Shown: positions 1 through 10,331, counted from the first letter of the stretch. The stretch is 23,905 bases of DNA from DATECU01 sp035286745 (GCA_035286745.1 DATECU010000141.1:1-23905), one strand, 5' to 3'. Notes: generated by a model not told the origin, from the letters alone. Numbers and translations are program-made.

Positions 1-1
1 G

Positions 2-439
2 TTCGTGCGCTTCGGCATGACCCACCGCAACACCTACGTCAACGCACCGCTGACCCTAGAGCCGACCTTCGAGACTCGGCGCCGCCGGGGGCTGTTCTTC
101 GCCGGCCAAATGTCCGGGGTCGAGGGCTACGTGGAGTCGGCAGCCTCCGGGTTGGTGGCTGGGGTTGGCGCGGCGTTTCGGGCCCGGGGCGATGAGCCCC
201 CGACGCTGCCCGCGGACACAGCGCTTGGGGCCCTTGGTTTGTATATTGCCAGAAGCAACCCGGAGAACTACCAGCCCACCAACATCACCTTCGGTATTTT
301 GCCAGAATTGGGCTTTCGAGTCCGTGACAAGGCCAAGAAGAAGCTCGCCCTGTCGCACCGATCCCTGACCAGCTTGGAGGGCTTCCGAGAACTGCTGGCC
401 GACCGCGAAGGCCGGCTGCCGGAAGCCATCGGATCGTGA
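2..439 (+). CDS. trmFO: TrmFO, folate-dependent tRNA m5U54 methyltransferase, C-terminal part
   Basis: This is the 3' end of a gene that begins before the window; about 145 codons are visible. TrmFO is a cytoplasmic FAD enzyme that uses methylenetetrahydrofolate to methylate U54 in the T-loop of tRNAs. Recognition rests on the conserved segments near residues 8-15 (MTHRNTYVN, counted from the window edge) and about 34-52 (FAGQMSGVEGYVESAASGL), followed by the C-terminal segment with NITFGILPEL typical of the family. The stop overlaps the start of xerC by four bases (GTGA), so the two are probably translationally coupled. trmFO beside xerC is a known neighbourhood in Firmicutes and some other phyla. 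TrmFO replaces the SAM-dependent TrmA of gamma-proteobacteria, which argues against an enterobacterial source. The identification is firm; the start cannot be seen. Confidence 0.95.
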   Translation, partial: FVRFGMTHRNTYVNAPLTLEPTFETRRRRGLFFAGQMSGVEGYVESAASGLVAGVGAAFRARGDEPPTLPADTALGALGLYIARSNPENYQPTNITFGILPELGFRVRDKAKKKLALSHRSLTSLEGFRELLADREGRLPEAIGS

Positions 440-1317
440 AGCGAGCCATCCGGGCCTTCCTCCTCCATCTGGAGCGGGAAAGGAACGCTTCCGCCCACAC
501 CGTTCGGGCCTATGGGCAGGACTTGGAGCAGTTCGCGGAGCAGGCTCGCTCCGACCTGGGCCGTGAGGCCCGCCCCGCCGACGTGGATCATCTTCTGATC
601 CGCTCCTTTCTGGCCAGCCTTCACGAACGAGGTGTCAAGAAGGCCTCAGCGGCCCGCAAACTGGCCAGCCTCCGCACCTTCTTCCGGTACCTCTGCCGCG
701 AGGGAGTCCTGGACCGAAACCCAGCCCGGACCATCCTGTCGCCCAAGACCGAACGCCGCATCCCGGTCCATTTCGATGAGGCGCAGATGGCCCGCCTGCT
801 GGATTCACCCGGCGAGACCCCGGCGGCTCTCAGGAACCGGGCGATCCTCGAGCTGTTCTACGCGACCGGAATCCGCTGTTCCGAGCTGGTCGGCCTGGAC
901 CTGGGAGAGATCGATCAAGACGGGCGGACGGTTCGTGTTCTGGGTAAAGGCCAAAAGGAGAGGGTGGTGCCTTTCGGGAAGCCCGCGGCAGCGGCGTTGG
1001 ATGCCTATCTCGTGGTCCGCGGACAACTCTCCGCGCAGAGCGATGCGCTGTTCCTTAACCGCCGCGGTGGTCGATTAACAGATCGTTCGATAAGAGAGCT
1101 AGTTAAGCGCCGTATCCTGGCCGTGGCCTTGGCCCAAGAGGCCAGCCCCCACACCATCCGCCACAGCTTCGCGACCCATCTTCTGGAGCGGGGCGCCGAC
1201 CTGCGGGCGATCCAAGAACTGCTGGGCCACTCCAGCTTGTCGACGACACAGCGCTACACTCACGTCAACACCCGCCACATCATGGAGATCTACAACAAGT
1301 TCCACCCCCGGGCCTGA
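436..1317 (+). CDS. xerC: Tyrosine recombinase XerC
   Basis: This is a 293-residue site-specific recombinase of normal XerC/XerD length. With a partner it resolves chromosome dimers at dif during cell division. The N-terminal SAM-like core-binding domain covers about 1-90 and the catalytic domain about 110-285. The full catalytic set is visible: Arg147 (TGIRCSEL), Lys171 (GKGQKER), His239 and Arg242 (HTIRHSFATHLL), His265 (LLGHSSLSTTQ) and nucleophile Tyr274 (QRYTHV). The Arg147-Lys171 spacing of 24 equals that of E. coli XerD. The start is GTG inside the trmFO stop. XerC rather than XerD is chosen because of the trmFO neighbour and the hslVU genes further downstream, as in the Firmicutes codV locus. 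Codons 213-224 use a run of AT-rich rare codons unlike the rest of the gene. Confidence 0.93.
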   Translation: MKRAIRAFLLHLERERNASAHTVRAYGQDLEQFAEQARSDLGREARPADVDHLLIRSFLASLHERGVKKASAARKLASLRTFFRYLCREGVLDRNPARTILSPKTERRIPVHFDEAQMARLLDSPGETPAALRNRAILELFYATGIRCSELVGLDLGEIDQDGRTVRVLGKGQKERVVPFGKPAAAALDAYLVVRGQLSAQSDALFLNRRGGRLTDRSIRELVKRRILAVALAQEASPHTIRHSFATHLLERGADLRAIQELLGHSSLSTTQRYTHVNTRHIMEIYNKFHPRA

Positions 1318-1358
1318 GGTAGACCAAGCGAGTGCGCGGCTCGTCATAGGAAGTAGGG

Positions 1359-1955
1359 ATGGCACCGACGGACGAACAGCTGGTGGAGGCTTTCCAGGCG
1401 GGAGACGTTTCGGCCTTCGACCTCCTGGTGAGTCGTTGGGATCGCAAGATCCAGGGCGCGGTCTATCGCGTGGTCGGCCAGACCGAGGACGTGCGCGACA
1501 TTGCCCAGGAGGCGTTCTTGAAGGCCTACCGGGCGCTGCCCCTCTTCAAGAGGGAAGCGAAGTTCTCGTCCTGGCTCTATCAGATCGCCCTGAACCTCTG
1601 TCGCGACCGTCTCCGCCGCCGGCGGCGCTCCCTGGCCGAGGTCAGCCTCGACCTGCTGAGTGAGAGCGGTGAGCTGCCTCTCGCCACCAGCGGCCCCAGC
1701 GCGGTGGAGCTGGCCGAGGCCAGTGAGTTGGCACGGACGGTGGGGTCGGCGGTGTGGGCCCTGCCCGAGGAACAACGCGAGGTGATTGTCCTCAAGGAGT
1801 ACCAGGGGCTCACCTTCCAGGAGATCGCCGAGGTCTTGGGACTCCCGGTGTCGACGGTGAAGACGCGGCTCTATCGCGGCCTGGGGGTCTTGAGGGAGTG
1901 CCTGGAGCAGAAAGGGATCAGGAACCCGGCGCCGGTCCCGGCGCCGGCGCCCTGA
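1359..1955 (+). CDS. ECF-family RNA polymerase sigma factor (RpoE-like)
   Basis: This 198-residue group 4 sigma factor has region 2 at about 15-80 (FDLLVSRWDRKIQGAVYRVV, then DVRDIAQEAFLKAYRAL) and region 4 at about 125-180 (LPEEQREVIVLKEYQGLTFQ, then EIAEVLGLPVSTVKTRLYRG), joined by a linker. Sigma-70 regions 1 and 3 are absent, as expected for ECF factors. ATG at 1359 is chosen because of the purine-rich AGGAAGTAGGG just upstream. The C-terminus ends in an unusual Pro-Ala tail (PAPVPAPAP) whose DNA forms a long perfect inverted repeat. The next gene is a zinc-finger anti-sigma factor 7-10 bases downstream, so this is an ECF/anti-sigma pair that probably senses an envelope signal. Its target promoters cannot be told from this window, and no clear ECF promoter is seen in the 41 bases before it. 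Confidence 0.93.
   Translation: MAPTDEQLVEAFQAGDVSAFDLLVSRWDRKIQGAVYRVVGQTEDVRDIAQEAFLKAYRALPLFKREAKFSSWLYQIALNLCRDRLRRRRRSLAEVSLDLLSESGELPLATSGPSAVELAEASELARTVGSAVWALPEEQREVIVLKEYQGLTFQEIAEVLGLPVSTVKTRLYRGLGVLRECLEQKGIRNPAPVPAPAP
1926..1947 (+). repeat. Perfect inverted repeat at the 3' end of the sigma gene
   Basis: Two 10-base arms (CCGGCGCCGG) are separated only by TC. In RNA this would form a very stable hairpin of about nine pairs with a four-base loop. It lies in the last codons of the sigma factor, 15 bases before the GTG and 18 before the ATG candidate start of the anti-sigma gene. No T-run follows, so it is not an intrinsic terminator. It could affect translational coupling or mRNA stability between sigma and anti-sigma. 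Confidence 0.7.
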
Positions 1956-1962
1956 AGGTTAG

Positions 1963-2637
1963 GTGATGGAAAGCAAGAAGGACTGCGACCCGGGGGCGAT
2001 GCTCGATGTCCTCTACGGGGAGGCTGACGCGCTCACCGAGCGAAACCTGCGAAGTCATCAGGAAGGGTGCGCGTCCTGCCGCGCAGAGTTCGCGGCCCTT
2101 AGGGGCGTGAGGCGCAGCCTGGGAGCCTGGACCTTACCCGCGCGCCTCCAACCTCGGCTAGAGCGGCGCCCGGCCTGGCGACCGCTGCTGGCCGCCGCCG
2201 CCGGGCTGCTCTTGGCCTTGGGCGCGAGCCTGGGGCTCTCCGGCTCGGAGCTCGGGTTCCGGAACGGGACCCTGGCCTTTCGCTTGGGCCGAGGTCAGGA
2301 CCTGGAGCGGCTGCTGGCCGCGCAGGAGGACCGCCATCGGCGTGAGATGGAAGAGCTCCGGGCCGCCCTGCTCCATCCCGCCGCCCAACCCGTCGGCTCC
2401 GATCGGGAGGAGGTGTTGCGTGCGGTTCGTCGCCTGGTCGACGACAGCCAGCGGCGCCAGTCTCGAGTTCTGGAGACGCGACTGGCCGACTTCCAGCAGC
2501 AGGCCGAGGCCCAGCGGCGCTACGACCTGGCCCAAGTCGGCGCCAGTCTCTCCTACCTGGAGGGCAAGACCGGGCTGGAGATGGCCAAGACCACCGAGCT
2601 CATGGGTCACGTGATCCAGGCCTCCCAGAAGAGGTGA
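1963..2637 (+). CDS. Membrane anti-sigma factor with cytoplasmic zinc finger (zf-HC2)
   Basis: The protein has 224 residues (223 if the ATG at 1966 is used, which suits the AAGG at about 1955-1958 better than the GTG at 1963). The N-terminal part carries the ZAS/zf-HC2 pattern: Cys8, then His32-x3-Cys36-x2-Cys39, the zinc ligands that hold an ECF sigma factor in the cytoplasm. A single hydrophobic membrane segment lies at about 73-93 (LLAAAAGLLLALGASLGLS). The C-terminal 130 residues are outside the membrane and rich in Glu, Arg, Gln and Leu, predicting a long helix or coiled coil (about 110-205). It pairs with the ECF sigma factor just upstream. The periplasmic part resembles no sensor domain I recognise, so the signal is unknown. 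The next gene starts four bases after the stop. Confidence 0.88.
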   Translation: MMESKKDCDPGAMLDVLYGEADALTERNLRSHQEGCASCRAEFAALRGVRRSLGAWTLPARLQPRLERRPAWRPLLAAAAGLLLALGASLGLSGSELGFRNGTLAFRLGRGQDLERLLAAQEDRHRREMEELRAALLHPAAQPVGSDREEVLRAVRRLVDDSQRRQSRVLETRLADFQQQAEAQRRYDLAQVGASLSYLEGKTGLEMAKTTELMGHVIQASQKR

Positions 2638-2641
2638 TCCC

Positions 2642-3676
2642 ATGCTAGTCGTTAGGTATCTAGCGCCACTGGCCGCCGGCTTGAGCCTGCTCCTCAGTCC
2701 GGCTCCGGCCCAGCCCGCGCCCAGCCAGCCCCGCAGCGAGATCAGGGCCCTGGGAGCCAACCTGGACCGCGCGGTGCGCCGGGTCAGTCGGGCCTCCAAC
2801 CAGGCGGCATCGAGCACCACCCGGAGCTATCTGCTGCCGGGGATCGGTGCCCTCTTCGTGCTTCCGCCGCAGGCGCTTCCGGCCGCGGCCTCGAGGCGAG
2901 CGGATTCGCCGGCGTTGCGGGCCCTGGCCGATGCCACCCGGCGGATCGAAGCCAGCCTGCGCGGCGTGAACTCCCCCGAAGAACGGATGCGGCTGGAGCA
3001 GAACCTGCGTTCGTTGCGCGAGAGCCAGACGGAACTGGGCAGTGCCGGCATCGCCTTCCACATGAGCACCGGGCCGGAGGGCCAACTCACCGTAGAAGCC
3101 AAGGCGCTGGGAACCGAGGCCGCCGACGTGACCGAAATGCAGCGTCTTCTGGGCGCCGCCGATCGGGACCTGGAGCTGGCGATGGAGTGGCAGTTCCGGG
3201 ACCTGCAAGAGCAGGCGGAGGCCTTTCGGCTGCGCGCCGAGAGGGCCCGCCAGGAGGCCGAAAGATCCGTTAGGCTTCGGTTGCAGCGGGTCGACGGCGC
3301 CACTCCCCCGGCACCCCCCGGGGCCCCCGAAGCGCCGGCTCCCGAGCCGCCGCCGCCGCCGCTGGCACCGCCCTGGCAGGTCTTCTTCGACTTCGGCGAA
3401 GCCGACGATCCGCGCAGCCCGGAGGCGGTGATCCAGGAGGTCCGTCAGGCAGTGCTCAAGACCCTGGTCGCCCAGGCCGGCCGCCTGGCGAGTCTGCGCC
3501 CGGAGGACCAGGTGGTGGTGGCGGTGGACTTCCTGCCCGCGCGACGGATCGGCCCCCGGCCGGGGCCGGAGCGAACCCTGGTGCTTCGCGTCCCCAGGTT
3601 GCAGCTCGACGAGGTCAAGGCCGGCCGCCTGTCCTTCGAGGAGCTGGGGCGGCGGGTGCAAGTCTCCGAGTACTGA
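2642..3676 (+). CDS. Exported coiled-coil protein of unknown function in the ECF sigma operon
   Basis: This 344-residue protein has an N-terminal signal peptide with a probable signal peptidase I site after Ala23 (SPAPA then QPAP). A mixed region follows, then a strongly helical Glu/Arg/Gln-rich stretch at about 165-215, a Pro-rich linker at about 220-244, and a compact C-terminal domain (about 245-344) beginning WQVFFDFGEAD and containing the strand-like VVVAVDFLPARR. I recognise no family. The gene begins four bases after the anti-sigma gene, with AGAGGTGAT as a good ribosome site, so it is very likely co-transcribed with the ECF pair. It may be a periplasmic partner or target of that system; this is inference from position and from the coiled coils in both proteins. 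The first codons (CTA, GTT, AGG, TAT, CTA) are AT-rich, as is common over a signal peptide start. Confidence 0.75.
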   Translation: MLVVRYLAPLAAGLSLLLSPAPAQPAPSQPRSEIRALGANLDRAVRRVSRASNQAASSTTRSYLLPGIGALFVLPPQALPAAASRRADSPALRALADATRRIEASLRGVNSPEERMRLEQNLRSLRESQTELGSAGIAFHMSTGPEGQLTVEAKALGTEAADVTEMQRLLGAADRDLELAMEWQFRDLQEQAEAFRLRAERARQEAERSVRLRLQRVDGATPPAPPGAPEAPAPEPPPPPLAPPWQVFFDFGEADDPRSPEAVIQEVRQAVLKTLVAQAGRLASLRPEDQVVVAVDFLPARRIGPRPGPERTLVLRVPRLQLDEVKAGRLSFEELGRRVQVSEY

Positions 3677-3679
3677 CGC

Positions 3680-4045
3680 CTAGCGCGTTCTGAGCAACAG
3701 CACCAGGGTGAGCAGGGCCAAGCCGCCGTCGCTTAGCGCAAACACCAGAAAGCTCGGCGGCGAGCCTTGAAGCCAGTGGTCGAGGACGAAGAGCAGCGCC
3801 CCCCCGCTCTTGGCCAACACGCCCGCCACCCACAGGTAGCCGCGCCGTTCCTCCACCGCCCGGGCCGCCCAGAAGTAGCCGGCCGCCAGGCTGAGGGTGA
3901 AGAGGCCGTTCAACTGGGCGTTGATCACCGGCACCGGCGCCGGCGCGCCGGCCAGGTCGGCCACCCAGCTGGGCGCCAGCAGCAAGGGCAAGGCCAGGGC
4001 CAGGTCGTAGAGGCCCGAGACAAGGGCCAGCGTCTTCAAGCTCAT
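3680..4045 (-). CDS. Small four-helix membrane protein, function unknown
   Basis: This is a 121-residue hydrophobic protein with four predicted transmembrane helices at about 4-25, 43-62, 70-91 and 98-118, short loops and an RTR C-terminus. A conserved-looking acidic residue sits near the end of helix 3 (VLDHWL) and another just before helix 4's core (ALSDGG). I do not recognise a named family; it resembles the many small integral membrane proteins annotated as hypothetical. Translation starts at ATG (complement of 4043-4045). The gene is convergent with the preceding exported protein with only three bases between their stops, and divergent from hslV with an 84-base spacer holding the hslV promoter. 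Codon use is GC-rich like its neighbours, which supports a real gene. Confidence 0.72.
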   Translation of the reverse strand: MSLKTLALVSGLYDLALALPLLLAPSWVADLAGAPAPVPVINAQLNGLFTLSLAAGYFWAARAVEERRGYLWVAGVLAKSGGALLFVLDHWLQGSPPSFLVFALSDGGLALLTLVLLLRTR

Positions 4046-4069
4046 GGTGGTTTCGGTCTCCGCGCTTCG

Positions 4070-4098
4070 TTGACCCTGCGGGAAGCGCCTCCTATACT
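4070..4098 (+). promoter_or_regulatory. Housekeeping (sigma-70-type) promoter for hslVU and downstream genes
   Basis: TTGACC (4070-4075) and TATACT (4093-4098) each match the -35 and -10 consensus at five of six positions. They are separated by exactly 17 bases. Transcription would start near 4105, about 25 bases before the hslV ATG. This is the only clear promoter of this type I see ahead of the long plus-strand gene run. No heat-shock (CIRCE or sigma-32-like) element is evident. Confidence 0.75.
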
Positions 4099-4129
4099 AA
4101 GCCTTCCGGTCGTTCGGCTGACAACTCCC

Positions 4130-4666
4130 ATGCCCTCCGCGATCCACGGGACCACGATCCTGGCCGTGCGCAAGAACGGCCGCTCTGCCATTGGCGGCGA
4201 CGGCCAGGTGAGCCTCGGCCAGACGGTGGTGAAGCACACCGCCCGCAAGATCCGCCGCCTGCACAACGGCCAAGTGCTGGCAGGGTTCGCGGGGTCGACC
4301 GCCGACGCCCTAGCCCTCTTCGCCAAGTTCGACGCCAAGATCGAGGAGTACCGCGGCAACCTGGAGCGGGCGGCGGTGGAGCTGTCCAAGGAGTGGCGTA
4401 CCGACCGGGTGCTGCGCCGCCTCGAGGCCTTCCTCATCGTGAGCGACCGGGAGTCGTCCTTCCTGCTGTCCGGAGCCGGAGACGTGATCGCCCCCGACGA
4501 CGGGCTGCTGGCGGTGGGCAGTGGGGGCCCTTACGCCTTGGCGGCCGCCCGGGCCCTGATCGGCCACACCGACCTCGCCGCCCCCGAGATCGTGCTGGAG
4601 GCCATGAAGATCGCAGCCGGGATCTGCGTCTACACCAACCAGCAGATCCTGGTGGAGTCGCTCTAG
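4130..4666 (+). CDS. hslV: HslV (ClpQ), peptidase subunit of the HslUV protease
   Basis: This is a 178-residue N-terminal-nucleophile peptidase. HslV forms a double hexamer that degrades proteins unfolded by the HslU ATPase in the cytoplasm. Family features include GTTILAVRKNG at the N-terminus, GGDGQVSLGQTVVK, AGFAGSTADAL, ELSKEWRTDR and GSGGPYALAAARALI. The catalytic Thr is expected to be Thr8, exposed after removal of MPSAIHG; E. coli HslV has Thr right after Met, whereas a short propeptide is seen in several other phyla. The ATG at 4130 is chosen because it gives this propeptide and lies 25 bases after the predicted transcript start, although no clear Shine-Dalgarno sequence precedes it. 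The reading frame stays open further upstream, but that part has no HslV similarity. hslU follows after one base. Confidence 0.96.
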   Translation: MPSAIHGTTILAVRKNGRSAIGGDGQVSLGQTVVKHTARKIRRLHNGQVLAGFAGSTADALALFAKFDAKIEEYRGNLERAAVELSKEWRTDRVLRRLEAFLIVSDRESSFLLSGAGDVIAPDDGLLAVGSGGPYALAAARALIGHTDLAAPEIVLEAMKIAAGICVYTNQQILVESL

Positions 4667-4667
4667 C

Positions 4668-6034
<1,367 letters not shown>

Positions 6035-6038
<4 letters not shown>

Positions 6039-7099
6039 GCAAGCACCTGCTGCTGCTGGCCCTCTCGGGCCCACTCCTCTGCTGCGGCAAGCGGGGCGAT
6101 CCCCGGCCCCCGCTTCCCCGCACGCCCCAGGCGGTCGGCGAGTTCAAGGTGGCCCAGCGCGGGGACCGGATCGAACTGGGTCTGGTCGCACCCAGGACCA
6201 CCACCGGCGGCGAGCGCCTACCGGTGCTGGAGATCGAGTTCCTCTACGCTCCCACCGGGGGCGACTTCCTGAAGGCGGCCGAGAGGGTGGTGAAGAAAGC
6301 GGCCCCCGGCGAGCGCCTCGCCGAGACCCTGCCGTTGCCCACCCTGGGCACCGCCATGCGCTTCAGTGCCCGGGCCAAGGTGGGGGGCGAGACCTCGGCT
6401 CTAGCGCCGGTCATCACCTTCGCCGTCGACAACCCGCCGCCCGCGCCCAGCGGGCTCACCGCCCGGCCCCAGGCCTCGGGAATTGCCCTCTCCTTCGTGC
6501 CGGCGCCGCTGCCGAGCCCCAGTCCCACCCCGTCCGCCCCTCCCTCCGCCGCGCCCCCGGGGCCGTCGCCCGCGGCCCGCCCCTCACCGACCCCGCCACC
6601 CCGCCTCTCCGGCACCTTCGTCTATCGCCGGGGGCCCGGCGGTGTCTACGCGCGGCCGCTGACCGCGGTTCCGCTGGCTACCGGCGTGACCAGCCTGGAC
6701 GACGAGAGCGCCGGCTTCGGGGAATCCTGGTGCTATGTGGCGCGCACCGTGCTGAGCGCGGAGCCGCTGATCGAGAGCCGGGATTCGGAGGAGGTGTGCC
6801 TCGATTTCAAGGACCTGTTCCCCCCGGCGGCGCCCACCGGGGTGACGGTGCTTCCGCGCCCGGAGGGCCTCGAGGTCTCCTGGAGTCCCTCTCCGGAGAC
6901 CGACCTCGCTGCCTATCGCGTCTATCGCAGGATCAAGGGCGGAGCGCCGGAAGCGGTGGGGGAGCTGGCGGGCACCGAGACCGGACTCCTGGACCGGGTG
7001 GCTCCCCGAGCCACCCCCCTTCTCTACACGGTCACCGCCCTCGACAAGGCGGGCAACGAGAGCGCCCACTCCAAGGCCATGGAGGCTCGACGGCCATGA
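6035..7099 (+). CDS. Lipoprotein with fibronectin type III domains
   Basis: This 354-residue protein has a signal peptide ending in LLCC (Cys16/Cys17), followed by GKRGDPRPPLP. That resembles the CG-K-x-G-x-P motif after the lipidated cysteine in small LptM/YifL-like lipoproteins. It is therefore probably lipid-anchored in the periplasm. Two fibronectin-III-like segments can be seen. One begins near residue 131 (PPPAPSGLTARPQASGIALS) and is interrupted by a Pro/Ser-rich insert at about 158-188. The second, at about 262-350, has LEVSWSPSPETDLAAYRVYR and TVTALDKAGNESAHS, both typical FN3 strands. The function is unknown; protein or glycan contact at the envelope is plausible. The GTG start overlaps the hslU stop and the stop overlaps the next ATG, so it is embedded in the operon. 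Confidence 0.82.
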
Positions 7100-7866
7100 A
7101 GTACTACCGGCTGGCCACCGCCCAGGGACCAGCCTGGGCCCGTCAGGAAGGCGACGGTCTGCGGCTCCTGGCGGGGGCTCCTTTCGCCGGGGCCCGCGAC
7201 CTTGAGCAGCGCCTGAGCTTCGCCGAGGCGCGGCTTCTGGCCCCCGCCACCCCCTCCAAGATCGTGGCTGTCGGCCTCAACTACAAGGACCACGCCGCCG
7301 AGCGGGGAAAGCCCCTGCCCCAGGAGCCGCTGCTCTTCATGAAGCCGGCAAGCGCGGTGATCGGGCCCGGCGACGTCATACGCAAGCCGGCCTGGGCCGG
7401 CCGGGTGGACCACGAAGCCGAGCTGGGTATCGTCATCGGCAAGGTCGCCTTCGACCTCGAGTCGCCGGAGGCGGCACGCGACTACATCTTCGGAGCCACC
7501 TGCGTGAACGACGTGACGGCGCGCGAGCTGCAAGACAAGGACGTGCAGTTCACCCGCGCCAAGGGGTTCGACACCTTCTGCCCGCTGGGCCCCTGCTTGG
7601 CGAGCGACCTCGACCTCTCCGACCTCAAGGTGGAGGGCCGGGTGAACGGCGCCCTGCGGCAGAGAAGCTCGACCCGCGAGCTCATCTTCTCCCCCGAGTA
7701 CCTGGTCTACTTCGTGTCCCGGGTGATGACTCTCTTCCCCGGGGATATCATCTCAACCGGCACCCCCGCCGGCATCGGGCCCCTGGCGGCCGGGGATCAG
7801 GTGGAGGTCGAGGTGGAGGGGGTCGGGGTTCTCCGCAACCCGGTGGCCATGAGAGAGGAACGTTAG
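7096..7866 (+). CDS. Fumarylacetoacetate hydrolase (FAH) family protein
   Basis: This 256-residue enzyme has an FAH fold. The conserved core includes KIVAVGLNYKDHAAERG (55-71), the metal-binding VDHEAELGIVIG (104-115, ligands Glu107 and Glu109) with Asp139 in CVNDVTAR, FDTFCPLGP (158-166) and STGTPAGIGP. FAH-family members hydrolyse or isomerise C-C bonds next to a dicarbonyl: acylpyruvate hydrolase, oxaloacetate decarboxylase, or the hydroxyheptadienedioate isomerase of aromatic catabolism. The length matches single-domain FAHD1-like enzymes, but sequence alone does not fix the substrate, and no aromatic-degradation genes lie nearby. The start ATG overlaps the lipoprotein stop (ATGA), and the transaldolase ATG follows immediately after the stop. 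Confidence 0.9.
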   Translation: MKYYRLATAQGPAWARQEGDGLRLLAGAPFAGARDLEQRLSFAEARLLAPATPSKIVAVGLNYKDHAAERGKPLPQEPLLFMKPASAVIGPGDVIRKPAWAGRVDHEAELGIVIGKVAFDLESPEAARDYIFGATCVNDVTARELQDKDVQFTRAKGFDTFCPLGPCLASDLDLSDLKVEGRVNGALRQRSSTRELIFSPEYLVYFVSRVMTLFPGDIISTGTPAGIGPLAAGDQVEVEVEGVGVLRNPVAMREER

Positions 7867-8535
7867 ATGAAGATCTTCCTGGATACGGCAAGCCTGAAGG
7901 AGATCCGTGAGGCGTCGGCCCTGGGTGTGGTGGACGGCGTCACCACCAACCCGACCCTGCTGGCCAAGGAGTCGGGCGACCCGGAGGCGATCCTGATCGA
8001 GATCTGCAACACCGTGGACGGTCCCATCTCGGCCGAGGTGCTGGCCACCGACGCCGAGGGCATGATCCGCGACGGCCGGCATGTGGCCAGCCTCCACAAG
8101 AACATCGTGATCAAGATCCCCTGCATCGCCGAAGGGCTCAAGGCCACCAAGGTGCTCTCGGGGGAGGGCCACCGGGTCAACATGACCCTGGTCTTCTCGC
8201 CCACCCAAGCCCTGTTGGCAGCCAAGGCGGGGGCCGCCTTCGTCTCACCCTTCGTGGGCCGGCTGGACGACATCTCGACCCCGGGCATGGAGCTGGTGGC
8301 CGACATCATGGAGATCTTCGACAACTACGATTACGAGTGCGAGGTGCTGGCGGCCAGCCTGCGCCATCCCATGCACGTGGTGGAGGCGGCCAAGATCGGG
8401 GCCCACATCGGCACCATGCCCTTTGCCGTCTTTTCCAGCCTGCTCAAGCACCCGCTGACCGACAGCGGTCTCAAGCGGTTCCTGGAGGACTGGGAGAAGG
8501 CCAAGAAGGAGATGGGCAACCACGCCCGCACCTAG
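7867..8535 (+). CDS. tal: Small transaldolase (TalC/MipB type, fructose-6-phosphate aldolase family)
   Basis: This 222-residue class I aldolase belongs to the TalC/FSA family, which carries out the transaldolase step of the pentose phosphate pathway in the cytoplasm. Family motifs are MKIFLDTA, DGVTTNPTLL (Asp6 and Asn28 conserved) and IVIKIP with Schiff-base Lys83. Aligned by eye to E. coli FsaA, FSA-type Gln59 is Glu57 here and FSA-type Tyr131 is Phe129 (SPFVGRLDD). Both are the residues found in transaldolases, so true transaldolase is favoured over fructose-6-phosphate aldolase. The C-terminal KHPLTDSGLKRFLEDW is also typical. The gene starts directly at the FAH stop and is three bases from the next gene. 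Confidence 0.93.
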   Translation: MKIFLDTASLKEIREASALGVVDGVTTNPTLLAKESGDPEAILIEICNTVDGPISAEVLATDAEGMIRDGRHVASLHKNIVIKIPCIAEGLKATKVLSGEGHRVNMTLVFSPTQALLAAKAGAAFVSPFVGRLDDISTPGMELVADIMEIFDNYDYECEVLAASLRHPMHVVEAAKIGAHIGTMPFAVFSSLLKHPLTDSGLKRFLEDWEKAKKEMGNHART

Positions 8536-8538
8536 CGC

Positions 8539-8747
8539 ATGCCGCTCTACGAGTACCGCTGCGCCGACTGTGGAAAGGCCTTCGAGAAGCTGGTGGCTCG
8601 CTGGGGTCAAGGGGTCTCTTGTCCCGCCTGCCACAGCACGGCCGTCGAGAAGCAGCTCTCCAGCTTTGCCATGACCGCTTCCGCGTCCCCCTCCCCGGCG
8701 CCGTCCGGCGGGGGCGGCTGTTGCGGCGGGGGTTGCGGCTGCCGGTC

Positions 8748-8751
<4 letters not shown>
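8539..8751 (+). CDS. FmdB-type zinc-ribbon protein
   Basis: This small protein has 70 residues. The first 40 match the FmdB regulatory-protein family: MPLYEYRCADCGKAFE with Cys8-x2-Cys11 and a second pair, Cys28-x2-Cys31 (SCPACH), which together bind one zinc. The family is widespread and its true role is unclear, despite the name from a methanogen formamidase locus. The C-terminal end is Gly/Cys-rich (GGGGCCGGGCGC after a Ser/Pro linker), a tail seen in many family members that might bind additional metal. The stop overlaps the ATG of the carboxyltransferase gene (ATGA), tying it to the acyl-CoA carboxylase genes. Confidence 0.9.

Positions 8752-10331
<1,580 letters not shown>

Noticed and set aside
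3767..4129. Upstream extension of hslV in frame by about 120 codons.
   Set aside because: It would cover the minus-strand membrane gene and the hslV promoter, and has no similarity to HslV, whose N-terminus must begin just before the catalytic Thr.
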